Below, piece by piece: positions 17,160 to 24,966 of a stretch of DNA of 34,628 nucleotides. A program made the translations under genes and the position numbers. The stretch is from SAR116 cluster bacterium AG-426-B08. GTDB lineage: Bacteria > Pseudomonadota > Alphaproteobacteria > Puniceispirillales > Marisalimonadaceae. The stretch spans positions 1 through 34,628 of the forward strand of contig QCNN01000011.1 in assembly GCA_003213175.1 (NCBI GenBank), read 5' to 3'. How positions within the stretch are numbered: the first letter of the stretch is position 1; each line of letters starts with the position of its first letter. Below the pieces are notes generated by a model that was not told the DNA's origin, did no database searches, and saw only the letters and a list, made by a program, of their open reading frames with translations.

Positions 17160-18311
17160 ATGAATGAAAAAGGGGCTTTAAACGGAATAAAAGTTATAGA
17201 TTTAACAAGAGTTATCTCTGGACCTTTTTGTACACTTTTATTAGCTGATATGGGAGCTGAAGTTATTAAGGTAGAACCACCTAAAGGAGATAATGTTAGA
17301 AATCAAGGTAATTTTGTTGACGGCTTCAGTGCTTATTTCACTCAATTTAATAGAAATAAAAAATCTATAATTTTAGATTTATATAAAGATAAAGATAAAG
17401 ATGTGTTAAAATCATTATTAAGTGAATCAGATGTGTTGGTCGACAATTTTAGACCAGGCATATTATCTAAAATGGGATTTGATGAAAATACACTTAATAA
17501 TATAAACCCAAGATTAATAAAAGCCTCTGTAAATGGATTTGGAAGTAAAGGAGAATATAGTCAAAGACCCGCGTTTGATTTTATTGCACAAGCTATGTCT
17601 GGTTTTATGCATATGAATGGTTCAGATGATACTGGCCCAGTTAGATCAGCATTACCAATATCAGATCTTATTGCCGGGTTATATTGTGCATTTGGTATAG
17701 TATGTGCTTTGCAATCAAGGCAAAAATCTAATCAAGGTCAAAATGTTGAAACTAGTTTAACCTCAGGTTTAATGTCTTTAATGGCTTATTTGTCTGCAGA
17801 ATATTTTGTTACAAATAAAAATCCAAAGAAATCAGGAAACAATCACCCAATTTTAGCTCCATATGGATTGTTTAATACAAAAGATGGGAATATTGCTGTA
17901 GCTCCAGCGAACGATAAACTTTGTGAAGTTTTTTTAAAGGAAATAAAGCTAGAACATCTTTTGAAAAAAAAATTGTTTAATGATAATAATTCAAGAGTAA
18001 TGAATAGAGTTAAATTGAATGAAATTATTAACTCAAAAATGTGTTTAAAAACTACTGATTTCTGGGTAAATAGACTTAATGAGGCTGGCTGTCCTGCAGG
18101 AAAGGTATTTTCTTTAAGTGAATCTCTTAATAGTACCTTAGCAAGAGATAACGAAATGGTTATTGAGTCAAATGGCCCAGGTAAAAGAAAAATTAAAATG
18201 ACAGGATTTCCAGTGAAGTTATCTTCAACGCCAGCAAGATTATTTAGACCTGCTCCTGAGTTAGGAGAACATACGTTTGAAATCTTATCAAAATTAAATA
18301 AAAAAAAATAA
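17160..18311 (+). CDS. CaiB/BaiF-family (class III) CoA-transferase
   Basis: A 383-residue family III CoA-transferase. It opens with the standard GIKVIDLTRVISGPF and continues with MGAEVIKVEPPKGD; the catalytic Asp is D169 in ALPISDLIAG, the same number as in formyl-CoA transferase. The family moves CoA between carboxylic acids through an Asp-anhydride intermediate, commonly with succinyl-CoA as donor. The start ATG at 17160 lies 7 bases after the lyase stop with GGTGGG upstream; a longer frame starting at a TTG inside the lyase gene is unlikely to be used. Pairing with an HMG-CoA-lyase-like enzyme suggests activation of a dicarboxylate such as 3-hydroxy-3-methylglutarate, citramalate or itaconate. 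Confidence 0.93.
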   Translation: MNEKGALNGIKVIDLTRVISGPFCTLLLADMGAEVIKVEPPKGDNVRNQGNFVDGFSAYFTQFNRNKKSIILDLYKDKDKDVLKSLLSESDVLVDNFRPGILSKMGFDENTLNNINPRLIKASVNGFGSKGEYSQRPAFDFIAQAMSGFMHMNGSDDTGPVRSALPISDLIAGLYCAFGIVCALQSRQKSNQGQNVETSLTSGLMSLMAYLSAEYFVTNKNPKKSGNNHPILAPYGLFNTKDGNIAVAPANDKLCEVFLKEIKLEHLLKKKLFNDNNSRVMNRVKLNEIINSKMCLKTTDFWVNRLNEAGCPAGKVFSLSESLNSTLARDNEMVIESNGPGKRKIKMTGFPVKLSSTPARLFRPAPELGEHTFEILSKLNKKK

Positions 18312-18330
18312 CATTAAAGGTATACTTATA

Positions 18331-19122
18331 ATGAATTATAAAACCATTGATTTTGAAATAGTAGACAAAGTCGCAACTATTAAATTAAATAGACCAGAGT
18401 ATTATAATTCTTTGAATGAACAAATGGCAAAAGAATTATTGAATGTAGCATATGAATGTGATCAAAACTCTTCTATTAGGTGTGTAATATTAACAGGTGA
18501 GGGCGAAAAAGCTTTTTGTTCTGGGGGAGATTTAAAATCTTTTTATGAGCAAGAAGAAAATGTATCTAGGCATCTGAAAGAAGTAACTCATTGTTTACAT
18601 GGGGCTATAACAAGATTTTCAAGAATGGACGCTCCTTTAATTGTAGCTGTAAATGGAGTTGCCGCAGGGGCAGGTTTATCTTTTGTAGGGTTTGCTGATT
18701 TAGCGGTATGTTCAGATAAGGCAAGCTTTGTGTCTGCCTACTCCAAAGCTGGATTGACACCAGATGGCTCATCTAGCTATTTTTTGCCAAGAATAATTGG
18801 CTCAAGAAGGTATCTTGAATTAGTTTTGACTAACAAAATTTTGTCATCCAAAGAAGCTCTGGAGTGGGGACTTATAAATAAAATCTTTGAACACGAGATC
18901 TTATATAAAGAAACTTTCAAAATTGCTAAGGAATTATCAGAAGGTCCAACCTTAGCATTTGGAAGAACAAAAGAGTTGGTTCATAATTCTTTTACTTCTT
19001 CGCTTGAAGGTCAAATGGAATTGGAGACTATAATGATTTCTAAGTCAGCAGATACAGAAGATGGAAAAGCGGGAATTAGATCATTTGTAAAAAAAGAGAA
19101 GCCAACTTTTTTGGGAAAGTAA
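18331..19122 (+). CDS. Enoyl-CoA hydratase/isomerase family protein (crotonase fold)
   Basis: A 263-residue crotonase. Oxyanion-hole segments are seen as AFCSGGDLKSF (near 61-71) and GVAAGAGLSFVG (109-120). At the active site the usual hydratase Glu pair is not present: the segment reads AGLTPDGSSSYFLPR with D145, the pattern of PaaG-type isomerases rather than of classical crotonase. It could therefore isomerise a double bond, or hydrate with an altered mechanism. It lies 19 bases after the CoA-transferase gene and 18 bases before the dehydrogenase, so it works on a CoA ester in the same pathway. Confidence 0.9.
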   Translation: MNYKTIDFEIVDKVATIKLNRPEYYNSLNEQMAKELLNVAYECDQNSSIRCVILTGEGEKAFCSGGDLKSFYEQEENVSRHLKEVTHCLHGAITRFSRMDAPLIVAVNGVAAGAGLSFVGFADLAVCSDKASFVSAYSKAGLTPDGSSSYFLPRIIGSRRYLELVLTNKILSSKEALEWGLINKIFEHEILYKETFKIAKELSEGPTLAFGRTKELVHNSFTSSLEGQMELETIMISKSADTEDGKAGIRSFVKKEKPTFLGK

Positions 19123-19140
19123 TTTGCAAAGGAGAAAACA

Positions 19141-20223
19141 ATTCAATTTGTAGTTATGGAAGGTGATGGCATAGGTCCAGAAATAATTAACTCATCTTTA
19201 GATGTCATTAATCTTGTTAAAAAAAAATTAAATTTAAAAATTAAATTAATTCATTTAAAAATTGGACTCGCCTCACTAAAATCACAAGGGACAACTTTTC
19301 CTGATAATTGCCTTAATGTTTGTAGGAATTCTGATGGTATTATTCTCGGTCCTGTAGATCATAATAATTATCCTGAAGAAATTAATGGTGGTTTTAATCC
19401 TTCTAGTTTGTTGAGAACAAAATTAAATCTTTACTCGAATATTAGGCCTGCAAGAAAATATCCAAATATTAAATCTTTAGTTGATAATATAGATTTAATT
19501 ATAGTCAGAGAAAATGTTGAAGGTTTCTATTCAGATAGAAATATGTTTATTGGTAATGGAGAATTTGCACCAGAACCCGGTATAGGAATTTCATTAAGAA
19601 AAATCACAGATAAGGGTTCAAAAAGAATTGCAACAAGAGCTTTTGAAATTGCTTCAAATTTTAAAAAAAATAAACCCAAGATTAATGTTCATGCTATTCA
19701 TAAAGCAAATGTTATGAAATTAACTGATGGTATTTTTTTAAAAGCTTGTAGAGAAACAGCAAAAAAGTATCCTGAAATAAACTATAATGAAATGCTAGTT
19801 GATGCAGCAACTGCACATCTTCTAAAAAATCCCGAACAATTTGATGTTATAGTAACTACTAATATGTTTGGAGATATACTATCGGATTTAGCTTCAGAAT
19901 TATCTGGATCACTTGGTTTAGCAGGGTCAATAAATGTAGGAGATGATGTGCCAATGGCACAAGCCCAACATGGTTCTGCTCCAGATATAATGGGGAAGGG
20001 TATTGCTAACCCTATATCAATGATATTATCAGTTGGAATGATGTTTAATTGGATAGGTTTAAGAAAAAAAAATGATTTGTTTTTAAAAGCCAGTAAATAT
20101 ATTAAAAAAGCTGTAGAACATCATTTTGAAGAATTTCAATATTTAACACCTGATTTAGATGGGAATGCAACAACTAAAGATGTAACAAAATCAATCTTAG
20201 AAAAAATAAAATTGTTAAATTAA
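19141..20223 (+). CDS. Isocitrate/isopropylmalate dehydrogenase family protein, probable ATT start
   Basis: A beta-decarboxylating dehydrogenase of about 360 residues that oxidises a 2-hydroxy acid with a beta-carboxylate. Family marks: EGDGIGPEI at the N-terminus, a substrate Arg cluster (LLRTKLNLYSNIRPARKYP), a catalytic Tyr in ENVEGFYS, a catalytic Lys in HKANVMK, and metal Asp residues in NMFGDILSDLASE; NAD-site sequence QAQHGSAPDIMGKGIANP. The first ATG (19156) would remove the opening beta strand. The frame reads IQFVVM before EGDGIGPE, matching that strand, and an ATT at 19141 lies 6 bases after AAAGGAG (19128-19134), an excellent ribosome site. I take ATT as the start. Isopropylmalate, malate, tartrate or methylmalate-type substrates are all possible. 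Confidence 0.9.
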   Translation: MQFVVMEGDGIGPEIINSSLDVINLVKKKLNLKIKLIHLKIGLASLKSQGTTFPDNCLNVCRNSDGIILGPVDHNNYPEEINGGFNPSSLLRTKLNLYSNIRPARKYPNIKSLVDNIDLIIVRENVEGFYSDRNMFIGNGEFAPEPGIGISLRKITDKGSKRIATRAFEIASNFKKNKPKINVHAIHKANVMKLTDGIFLKACRETAKKYPEINYNEMLVDAATAHLLKNPEQFDVIVTTNMFGDILSDLASELSGSLGLAGSINVGDDVPMAQAQHGSAPDIMGKGIANPISMILSVGMMFNWIGLRKKNDLFLKASKYIKKAVEHHFEEFQYLTPDLDGNATTKDVTKSILEKIKLLN

Positions 20224-20236
20224 TCGATAATTGAAA

Positions 20237-21334
20237 ATGACTGATCAAATACCTATACCTGCAGTTTTTATGAGGGGTGGAACTTCTCGAGGCTTGCTAT
20301 TTCACAAAAAAGATTTGCCAAAAGATAAATCATTGATATCCAAATACCTCTTAAAAATCATGGGCTCTCCAGACATAAGACAAATTGATGGTATGGGAGG
20401 AGGAACATCAGTTACAAGCAAAGTTTGCATTATTTCAAAAAGTGTAGAGAGAGACGTTGATATAGATTATTTATTTGCTCAGGTTGAGGTGGATAGAAAT
20501 TATGTTGATTTTGAACCAACTTGCGGAAACATGTTATCTGCTGTTGGTCCATTTGCAATAGAGGAAGGTTTAGTTAAACCATCAAATCAAAATACAGAAA
20601 TCTGTGTTAGGTCAGTAAATACCAATTCTTTGATTAAATTACTTGTTCCAACACCAAATGCTCAAGTAGTGTATGACGGAAATTTTAAAATTGACGGTGT
20701 TCCATCAACAGGGTCACCTATTTTATTGAATTTTTTAGAACTAGAGGGAGTGAAAACTGGTAAGTTATTTCCAACAAATGAATTCTCTACAAAAATCAAT
20801 GATATTAATGTCACTTGCATTGATCTGGGTAATCCTATGGTTTTAGGACAAGCAAAAGACTTTTTAATAAATGGAGATGAGGACACTAAAACATTAAATG
20901 AAAATAAAACATTATTCGAAAAAATAGAAAATGTAAGGAAAATTGCTGGTTTTAAAATGGGTATGGGGGACGTTACTGGAAAAGTTTTACCAAAATTCGC
21001 TTTACTATCTTCTGTAAACAAAGGAGGTAATATAAGATCAAGATATTTTACACCTTTTTCATGTCATGAAACACATGCAGTAACGGGTACACTTTGCGTG
21101 GCTTCTAGTTGCTTAATACCTGGAACGATTTCATACAATTTGTTTAAATGTAAAAAGGACAAAAAAGTATCCATAATTGTAGAACATCCAATGGGTGAAA
21201 TAGAGTGTGTTATAAATTTAGAAAATAATTTTCAAAAAAACCTGAAAAATAAAAAAAACTTAATTAATTCTTGTGGAATATATAGAACAGCAAGAAAAAT
21301 AATGAAAGGTTTTGTCTATGTACCAAAAAGATAA
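20237..21334 (+). CDS. PrpF-family isomerase (aconitate / methylitaconate isomerase-like)
   Basis: A 365-residue PrpF-type protein of the diaminopimelate-epimerase fold. It opens IPAVFMRGGTSRGLLFHKKD, with the next marks DGMGGGTSVTSKV and PTCGNMLSAVGPFAIEEGL (the conserved Cys). Characterised relatives shift a double bond in 2-methylaconitate, 4-oxalomesaconate or 3-methylitaconate, all unsaturated di- or tricarboxylates. The start is set at ATG 20237; an in-frame TTG two codons upstream is the alternative. It lies between the dehydrogenase and an AbrB-type membrane protein and so belongs to the same operon. It may supply or remove an itaconate-like isomer for the CoA-transferase; that is inference. 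Confidence 0.92.
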   Translation: MTDQIPIPAVFMRGGTSRGLLFHKKDLPKDKSLISKYLLKIMGSPDIRQIDGMGGGTSVTSKVCIISKSVERDVDIDYLFAQVEVDRNYVDFEPTCGNMLSAVGPFAIEEGLVKPSNQNTEICVRSVNTNSLIKLLVPTPNAQVVYDGNFKIDGVPSTGSPILLNFLELEGVKTGKLFPTNEFSTKINDINVTCIDLGNPMVLGQAKDFLINGDEDTKTLNENKTLFEKIENVRKIAGFKMGMGDVTGKVLPKFALLSSVNKGGNIRSRYFTPFSCHETHAVTGTLCVASSCLIPGTISYNLFKCKKDKKVSIIVEHPMGEIECVINLENNFQKNLKNKKNLINSCGIYRTARKIMKGFVYVPKR

Positions 21335-21342
21335 AGAAATTA

Positions 21343-22368
21343 ATGAAAATAATTATAGAAAATAAAACATATATTTATGGTTTATTTTTAGCTTTCACAG
21401 GTGGTGGTCTAGCAAATTTAATTGCCATACCTCTACCTTGGATGCTAGGACCTCTAATAGTAATAGGGTTTTTAACAGCAATTAACTTAAATGTAAAAAT
21501 TCCTAATTCGCCTCGACCATTATGTCGTGCATTGTTAGGATGTACAATTGGAGCAAACTTTAATCCAGAAGTAATGCATAGAATTTCAGAAATTGGGCTT
21601 TCATTAATTATTTTGCCAATTTTTATCTTAACTATGATTTTGTTTACGTCTATTTATTTAAAAAAAGTAAAGAAATTTAATTTAAAATCATCAATTTTTT
21701 GTTCAATTCCCGGAGGTTTAAATGAAATGGTAATACTAGGAAATGAGATAGGAGTAAATCCTAGAACAATGACATTAATTCATTCTACTAGAATTGTGGT
21801 TGTAGTTTTTTTTGCTTCTTTGTTATTATTTTTTTTACCTAATGAATTAAAATCTATACCTTTAGAAATTGATTTGTTTGATAATTTTCAGCAATTGCCT
21901 GCCACAATATTTGTATCTTTCTTTGGTTATTTTTTAGGTAAGATAATTAACTTACCCGGTTACACAATTACTGGGCCGATGATTTTTTCTGCTATCTTAC
22001 ATGTTTTTGGACTTATAAATGCTATGCCAATGTACATTCTAATAATTGTGGTACAAGTAATTTTAGGTTCAGTTCTTGGAGCACAATTTAAAAATATTTC
22101 CTTGAAGGATATTTACGGTCCAGTTCTATCAGGAATAGTCACAACGTTAGTTGCTCTAATCCCTCTGTTTATATTTGTTTTTATCTTATTAAAACTTGAT
22201 TATAATTTGGTATCTATAATATTGTCTTATTCGCCAGGTGGGCAGTCAGAAATGAACATTTTAGCTTTATCAGTAGGTGCAGATATGGCCTTTATAAGTA
22301 CTCACCATATGTTTAGAGTTTTTATGGTTATAATGTTTGCAGCTTTGTTACAAAAGTACTTTAAATAA
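21343..22368 (+). CDS. AbrB-family integral membrane protein (duplicated domain)
   Basis: A 341-residue membrane protein with about ten hydrophobic segments and internal duplication: LPWMLGPLIVIGFL and IPGGLNEMVILGNEIGVN in the first half correspond to GYTITGPMIFSAIL and YSPGGQSEMNILALSVGAD in the second. The family is often mislabelled as transcriptional regulator or ammonia monooxygenase because of the AbrB name; sequence features are those of a transporter-like membrane protein. It is the last gene of the operon and could export or import the substrate or a by-product. Its stop lies one base from the stop of the convergent fliL. Confidence 0.88.
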   Translation: MKIIIENKTYIYGLFLAFTGGGLANLIAIPLPWMLGPLIVIGFLTAINLNVKIPNSPRPLCRALLGCTIGANFNPEVMHRISEIGLSLIILPIFILTMILFTSIYLKKVKKFNLKSSIFCSIPGGLNEMVILGNEIGVNPRTMTLIHSTRIVVVVFFASLLLFFLPNELKSIPLEIDLFDNFQQLPATIFVSFFGYFLGKIINLPGYTITGPMIFSAILHVFGLINAMPMYILIIVVQVILGSVLGAQFKNISLKDIYGPVLSGIVTTLVALIPLFIFVFILLKLDYNLVSIILSYSPGGQSEMNILALSVGADMAFISTHHMFRVFMVIMFAALLQKYFK

Positions 22369-22369
22369 A

Positions 22370-23044
22370 TTAATGCTGGTTTATAACAAAAGTTTTAAAA
22401 TTTGCACTGAAAATAATAGGATCTTCATCTTTATCAGCCAGATATTGGTTCATTTTATTTTTAATATCCTCAAGAAATAGTTTTCTGTTATCACTCCCCA
22501 TAAAATCAGCAGTTTTTCTTTTATCAATTTCTTTCATAATTATATTTCTAAAATCTGGATCATATTCTTTTAAATAATTGCCTAGTTTCTCCCCTTTATA
22601 AGATGAAAAGTTTATCTCCATACTGAGATAATCGTCTGATCCTTTCAAATTAGATACAAAAGATTTGTTTGAATTAGGTCCCATACCACCTATATCATGA
22701 TAAACTAGAGAAGGAATTATTACTTTACCATCTGGACCAACTTCAATTGGTTCTCTCTCATCTTCGTCTAATTTCATTCTACCCATTTTAACAGCTTCAT
22801 CTTTCGCTATTTTGTATATATCTAATTCTTTGTTAAGTTTTTTTTCAGGAGCAATGATTGAATTCGAAAAATAAAAAAAAAGAAATGTAATTAAACTTGA
22901 CAACAGACCAAGTAAATAAAGAGGAAGACTTTTATTATTTAGAATATTCTGTAATGAAAAAGATAATTTTTTTTTTGGTTTTTCCTCATTAACTTCTTTT
23001 TTATCTTCAGGACTATTTTTTAATTCATTTTTTTCTTCAGCCAT
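22370..23044 (-). CDS. fliL: Flagellar basal-body-associated protein FliL
   Basis: A 224-residue single-pass inner-membrane protein: Lys/Glu-rich cytoplasmic N-terminus, transmembrane segment at about residues 41-62, and a periplasmic domain. The periplasmic part has the FliL pattern: FVSNLKGSDDYLSMEINFSS, then LKEYDPDFRNIIMKEI, then a helix and a final strand ending TFVINQ. FliL surrounds the stator near the rotor and supports torque. The N-terminal cytoplasmic tail and the linker before the domain are longer than in many relatives. It is encoded 12 bases after a cyclic-nucleotide-type binding protein, not after flgH/motA genes, which is an unusual neighbour. Confidence 0.85.
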   Translation of the reverse strand: MAEEKNELKNSPEDKKEVNEEKPKKKLSFSLQNILNNKSLPLYLLGLLSSLITFLFFYFSNSIIAPEKKLNKELDIYKIAKDEAVKMGRMKLDEDEREPIEVGPDGKVIIPSLVYHDIGGMGPNSNKSFVSNLKGSDDYLSMEINFSSYKGEKLGNYLKEYDPDFRNIIMKEIDKRKTADFMGSDNRKLFLEDIKNKMNQYLADKDEDPIIFSANFKTFVINQH

Positions 23045-23056
23045 TTTTTACTCAAT

Positions 23057-23449
23057 TTAATCTTTTAATGATTTATAAATATTAAGATCCAACCAAAATT
23101 TTTCCGCTAATTTATTTGCATCTCCAATTCTAAGGGATAGACCCCTTATAATTGCTGCTAAAAGTGGGTCTGCTTCTCTAATTTTTTCTTTGATTGTTTT
23201 TTCGTGAATAGCTTTAATTATAGAGTTAGTTTGAGCAATTACTGTCACTGTTCTTGAACTATCAATTATGTGACCTATTTCTCCAAAAATTTCTCCTTCA
23301 TTTAAAATTCCTAATTCTAAACCTTGTTTTGTAATTATTTTAACTTGTCCACTTTCAATAAGATAAACATATTCTGATTTATCATTATAAGAATAAATCA
23401 CATCACCCTGTGAATATTTTTTTGTTATAAATGTGGCTTTTTTATTCAT
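23057..23449 (-). CDS. Stand-alone cyclic-nucleotide-binding-domain protein
   Basis: A 130-residue protein that is almost only a Crp-type beta-barrel domain. The N-terminal strand contains YSQGDVIYSYND, followed by VYLIESGQVKII, and the phosphate-binding cassette reads EIFGEIGHIIDSSRTVTV with E57 and R66, the residues that contact a cyclic nucleotide. There is no helix-turn-helix or kinase part, so it is not a transcription factor. The C-terminal helices (RGLSLRIGDANKLAEKFW) are the lid region. It is translated just before fliL, suggesting a sensory input to the motor or to flagellar assembly. The second messenger, if any, cannot be told. Confidence 0.85.
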   Translation of the reverse strand: MNKKATFITKKYSQGDVIYSYNDKSEYVYLIESGQVKIITKQGLELGILNEGEIFGEIGHIIDSSRTVTVIAQTNSIIKAIHEKTIKEKIREADPLLAAIIRGLSLRIGDANKLAEKFWLDLNIYKSLKD

Positions 23450-23519
23450 TTCGTTTCAATCTTATTTATATTTTTTGTTTTTGATTAAACAAATTATTTA
23501 TCTTCTCGTATATTATTAC

Positions 23520-23678
23520 ATGAATGATAATAATAATAACATAAACGACAATATAAAAAAATCTTCACAAATTTTTGACAATTTTTCTACATATGAAAAA
23601 ATTAATGAAGAAAATAATTTGTTATTTATAAGCACAGAGAAATGGATAGCGCAACTTGGAAGAAGAATTACTTCTTAG
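23520..23678 (+). CDS. Small Asn-rich protein, function unknown
   Basis: A 52-residue open frame starting MNDNNNNINDNIKK and ending IAQLGRRITS. No signal peptide or membrane helix; the middle is acidic and the end basic. The frame extends further upstream through a hydrophobic stretch, but the ATG at 23520 gives the sensible start. No clear ribosome site is present. It lies divergent to the cyclic-nucleotide-binding gene and overlaps the 3' end of the ParA-type gene by 11 bases on the opposite strand. It could be real or chance; the polar, non-repetitive C-terminal half favours real. Confidence 0.4.
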   Translation: MNDNNNNINDNIKKSSQIFDNFSTYEKINEENNLLFISTEKWIAQLGRRITS

Positions 23679-24453
23679 AATTCAATTTTTTTTCAAAAGG
23701 TACAATATTCATTGCAAGATGATTTTCATCGTTATATATTTTATCTAGTTCACCTTTCAGTACAAATTTATTAATAAAATCACCAAATTGACTGAAGTCT
23801 TCGTATGCATTAGTATTTTTTTCTTTATTCATTTCAGAAGTTTTCCCGTTATAAAAGTGCCTTACACTAGCTAGGTCTCTTATCGCTGGTCCGATAACAA
23901 CATCATGATTATTTAATCTTTTAGCCATTACAGAATAATCTTTTTGACCGAAAGGAATCCTATTTGGACATACAACTAAATGAGGATATATTTGTTGATA
24001 TCTTGCTTTTACTTTATCCATACTTCTAATAAAGCTCTCAGTTGGAGCTAGGTCGGCGTTACTTAGTGAAGTTGGTATCAAAACACAATAGCTCTCTCCA
24101 ACCAAATTCCATAATCTTTGTGAAGTTCCAGCCGGTGTATCAATTATGACTACATGACCAGTTTTAAACATATTTTGTTTTATAAATTGTTGAACAAGTG
24201 AAATATTTGTATTTTCAAATGCTGATGTGATAGGCAGGAACTCTATATTAATCTCGGGATTACTAGCAGATAAAAATTCAGTAGTTGTTCTTTGCAAGTC
24301 TGTATCAATTACCGTAATTTTTTCTGGTCTCATTTTTGTTGCTAAAGCTCTAGCCAACATTATAGTAAGGGTACTCTTACCAACCCCTCCTTTTACATTA
24401 GCTACAAATATGGATTTTGCACCATTTTTTATATAATCACTTGATAAAACCAT
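23668..24453 (-). CDS. ParA/MinD-family ATPase
   Basis: A 261-residue deviant-Walker ATPase. The Walker A box KGGVGKST is at 21-28 with the signature Lys K21, the second Asp motif DTDLQRTTTEF at 50-60, and the Walker B VVIIDTP with D105. It lacks an N-terminal DNA-binding helix-turn-helix, as in MipZ and orphan ParA proteins that position cell poles, chemoreceptor clusters or flagella. A second MinD-type ATPase (FlhG) is encoded elsewhere in this window, so this one has a different job. It follows at 17 bases a gene for a coiled-coil protein, the likely partner. No parS-like site or ParB homologue was seen nearby, so chromosome partitioning is unlikely. Confidence 0.85.
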   Translation of the reverse strand: MVLSSDYIKNGAKSIFVANVKGGVGKSTLTIMLARALATKMRPEKITVIDTDLQRTTTEFLSASNPEINIEFLPITSAFENTNISLVQQFIKQNMFKTGHVVIIDTPAGTSQRLWNLVGESYCVLIPTSLSNADLAPTESFIRSMDKVKARYQQIYPHLVVCPNRIPFGQKDYSVMAKRLNNHDVVIGPAIRDLASVRHFYNGKTSEMNKEKNTNAYEDFSQFGDFINKFVLKGELDKIYNDENHLAMNIVPFEKKLNSKK

Positions 24454-24470
24454 AATTTATCCTTCAAAGT

Positions 24471-24866
24471 TTAAATATTTTTTAGCGACTTAATTAATTT
24501 TATAGCTTTTTCATATAACTCAAACTCTTTTGTTACTTTATCCAATTTAAACGATACATGCTCTTTTTTAGTGTTGAAATTAGCTTCAATAGAGTTAAGT
24601 TTTTCAATAAGTTTTGTTTTTTCACCCTCCAAATTTTGAAGGTCAACAATTATATTGTTTATAACATCAAAATTTTGAAAAACATTATTATCTAAAAATT
24701 CATCCTTATTATTTTGAATTAGTTCATTAGTTGTTTCAATTTCTTTTGATGGATTATTATTTATATTAGTTGATGTTTGAGTATCGGAACCCATCTCCTG
24801 TTGGAGTTTTTTCCAACCACCTTTTCTTGTTAAAACATTTACTTCATAATTATCCATAATAAGCAT
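24471..24866 (-). CDS. Coiled-coil protein, probable partner of the ParA-type ATPase
   Basis: A 131-residue protein with three parts: a short basic N-terminal segment (VLTRKGGWKKLQQEMG), an Asn/Thr-rich linker, and a C-terminal helix with heptad-like hydrophobics (from about residue 68, IIVDLQNLEGEKTKLIEKL and on to the end). Short basic N-terminal segments followed by a linker and dimerising coil are typical of proteins that stimulate ParA ATPases, which supports, but does not prove, a partner role. No known family is recognised. The ATG at 24857 (MDNYEV) is an alternative start. It is the first gene of the two-gene unit with the ATPase. Confidence 0.6.
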   Translation of the reverse strand: MLIMDNYEVNVLTRKGGWKKLQQEMGSDTQTSTNINNNPSKEIETTNELIQNNKDEFLDNNVFQNFDVINNIIVDLQNLEGEKTKLIEKLNSIEANFNTKKEHVSFKLDKVTKEFELYEKAIKLIKSLKNI

Positions 24867-24966
24867 CTTATTTTATAAATGAAAAAATGTCTATAACTAA
24901 TTGAATTAAAACATAATTTTTATTTTATACAACATATTGTGTGAGTTTTTATAAAAAAGACACTAT

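Noticed and set aside
20662-21021. A 119-codon minus-strand open frame
   Set aside because: It is fully inside the PrpF-type gene on the opposite strand and shows no domain or start signal.
24867-24966. Search for a small RNA or terminator in the 100-base gap before the coiled-coil gene
   Set aside because: No stable stem-loop, promoter pair or open frame could be supported.
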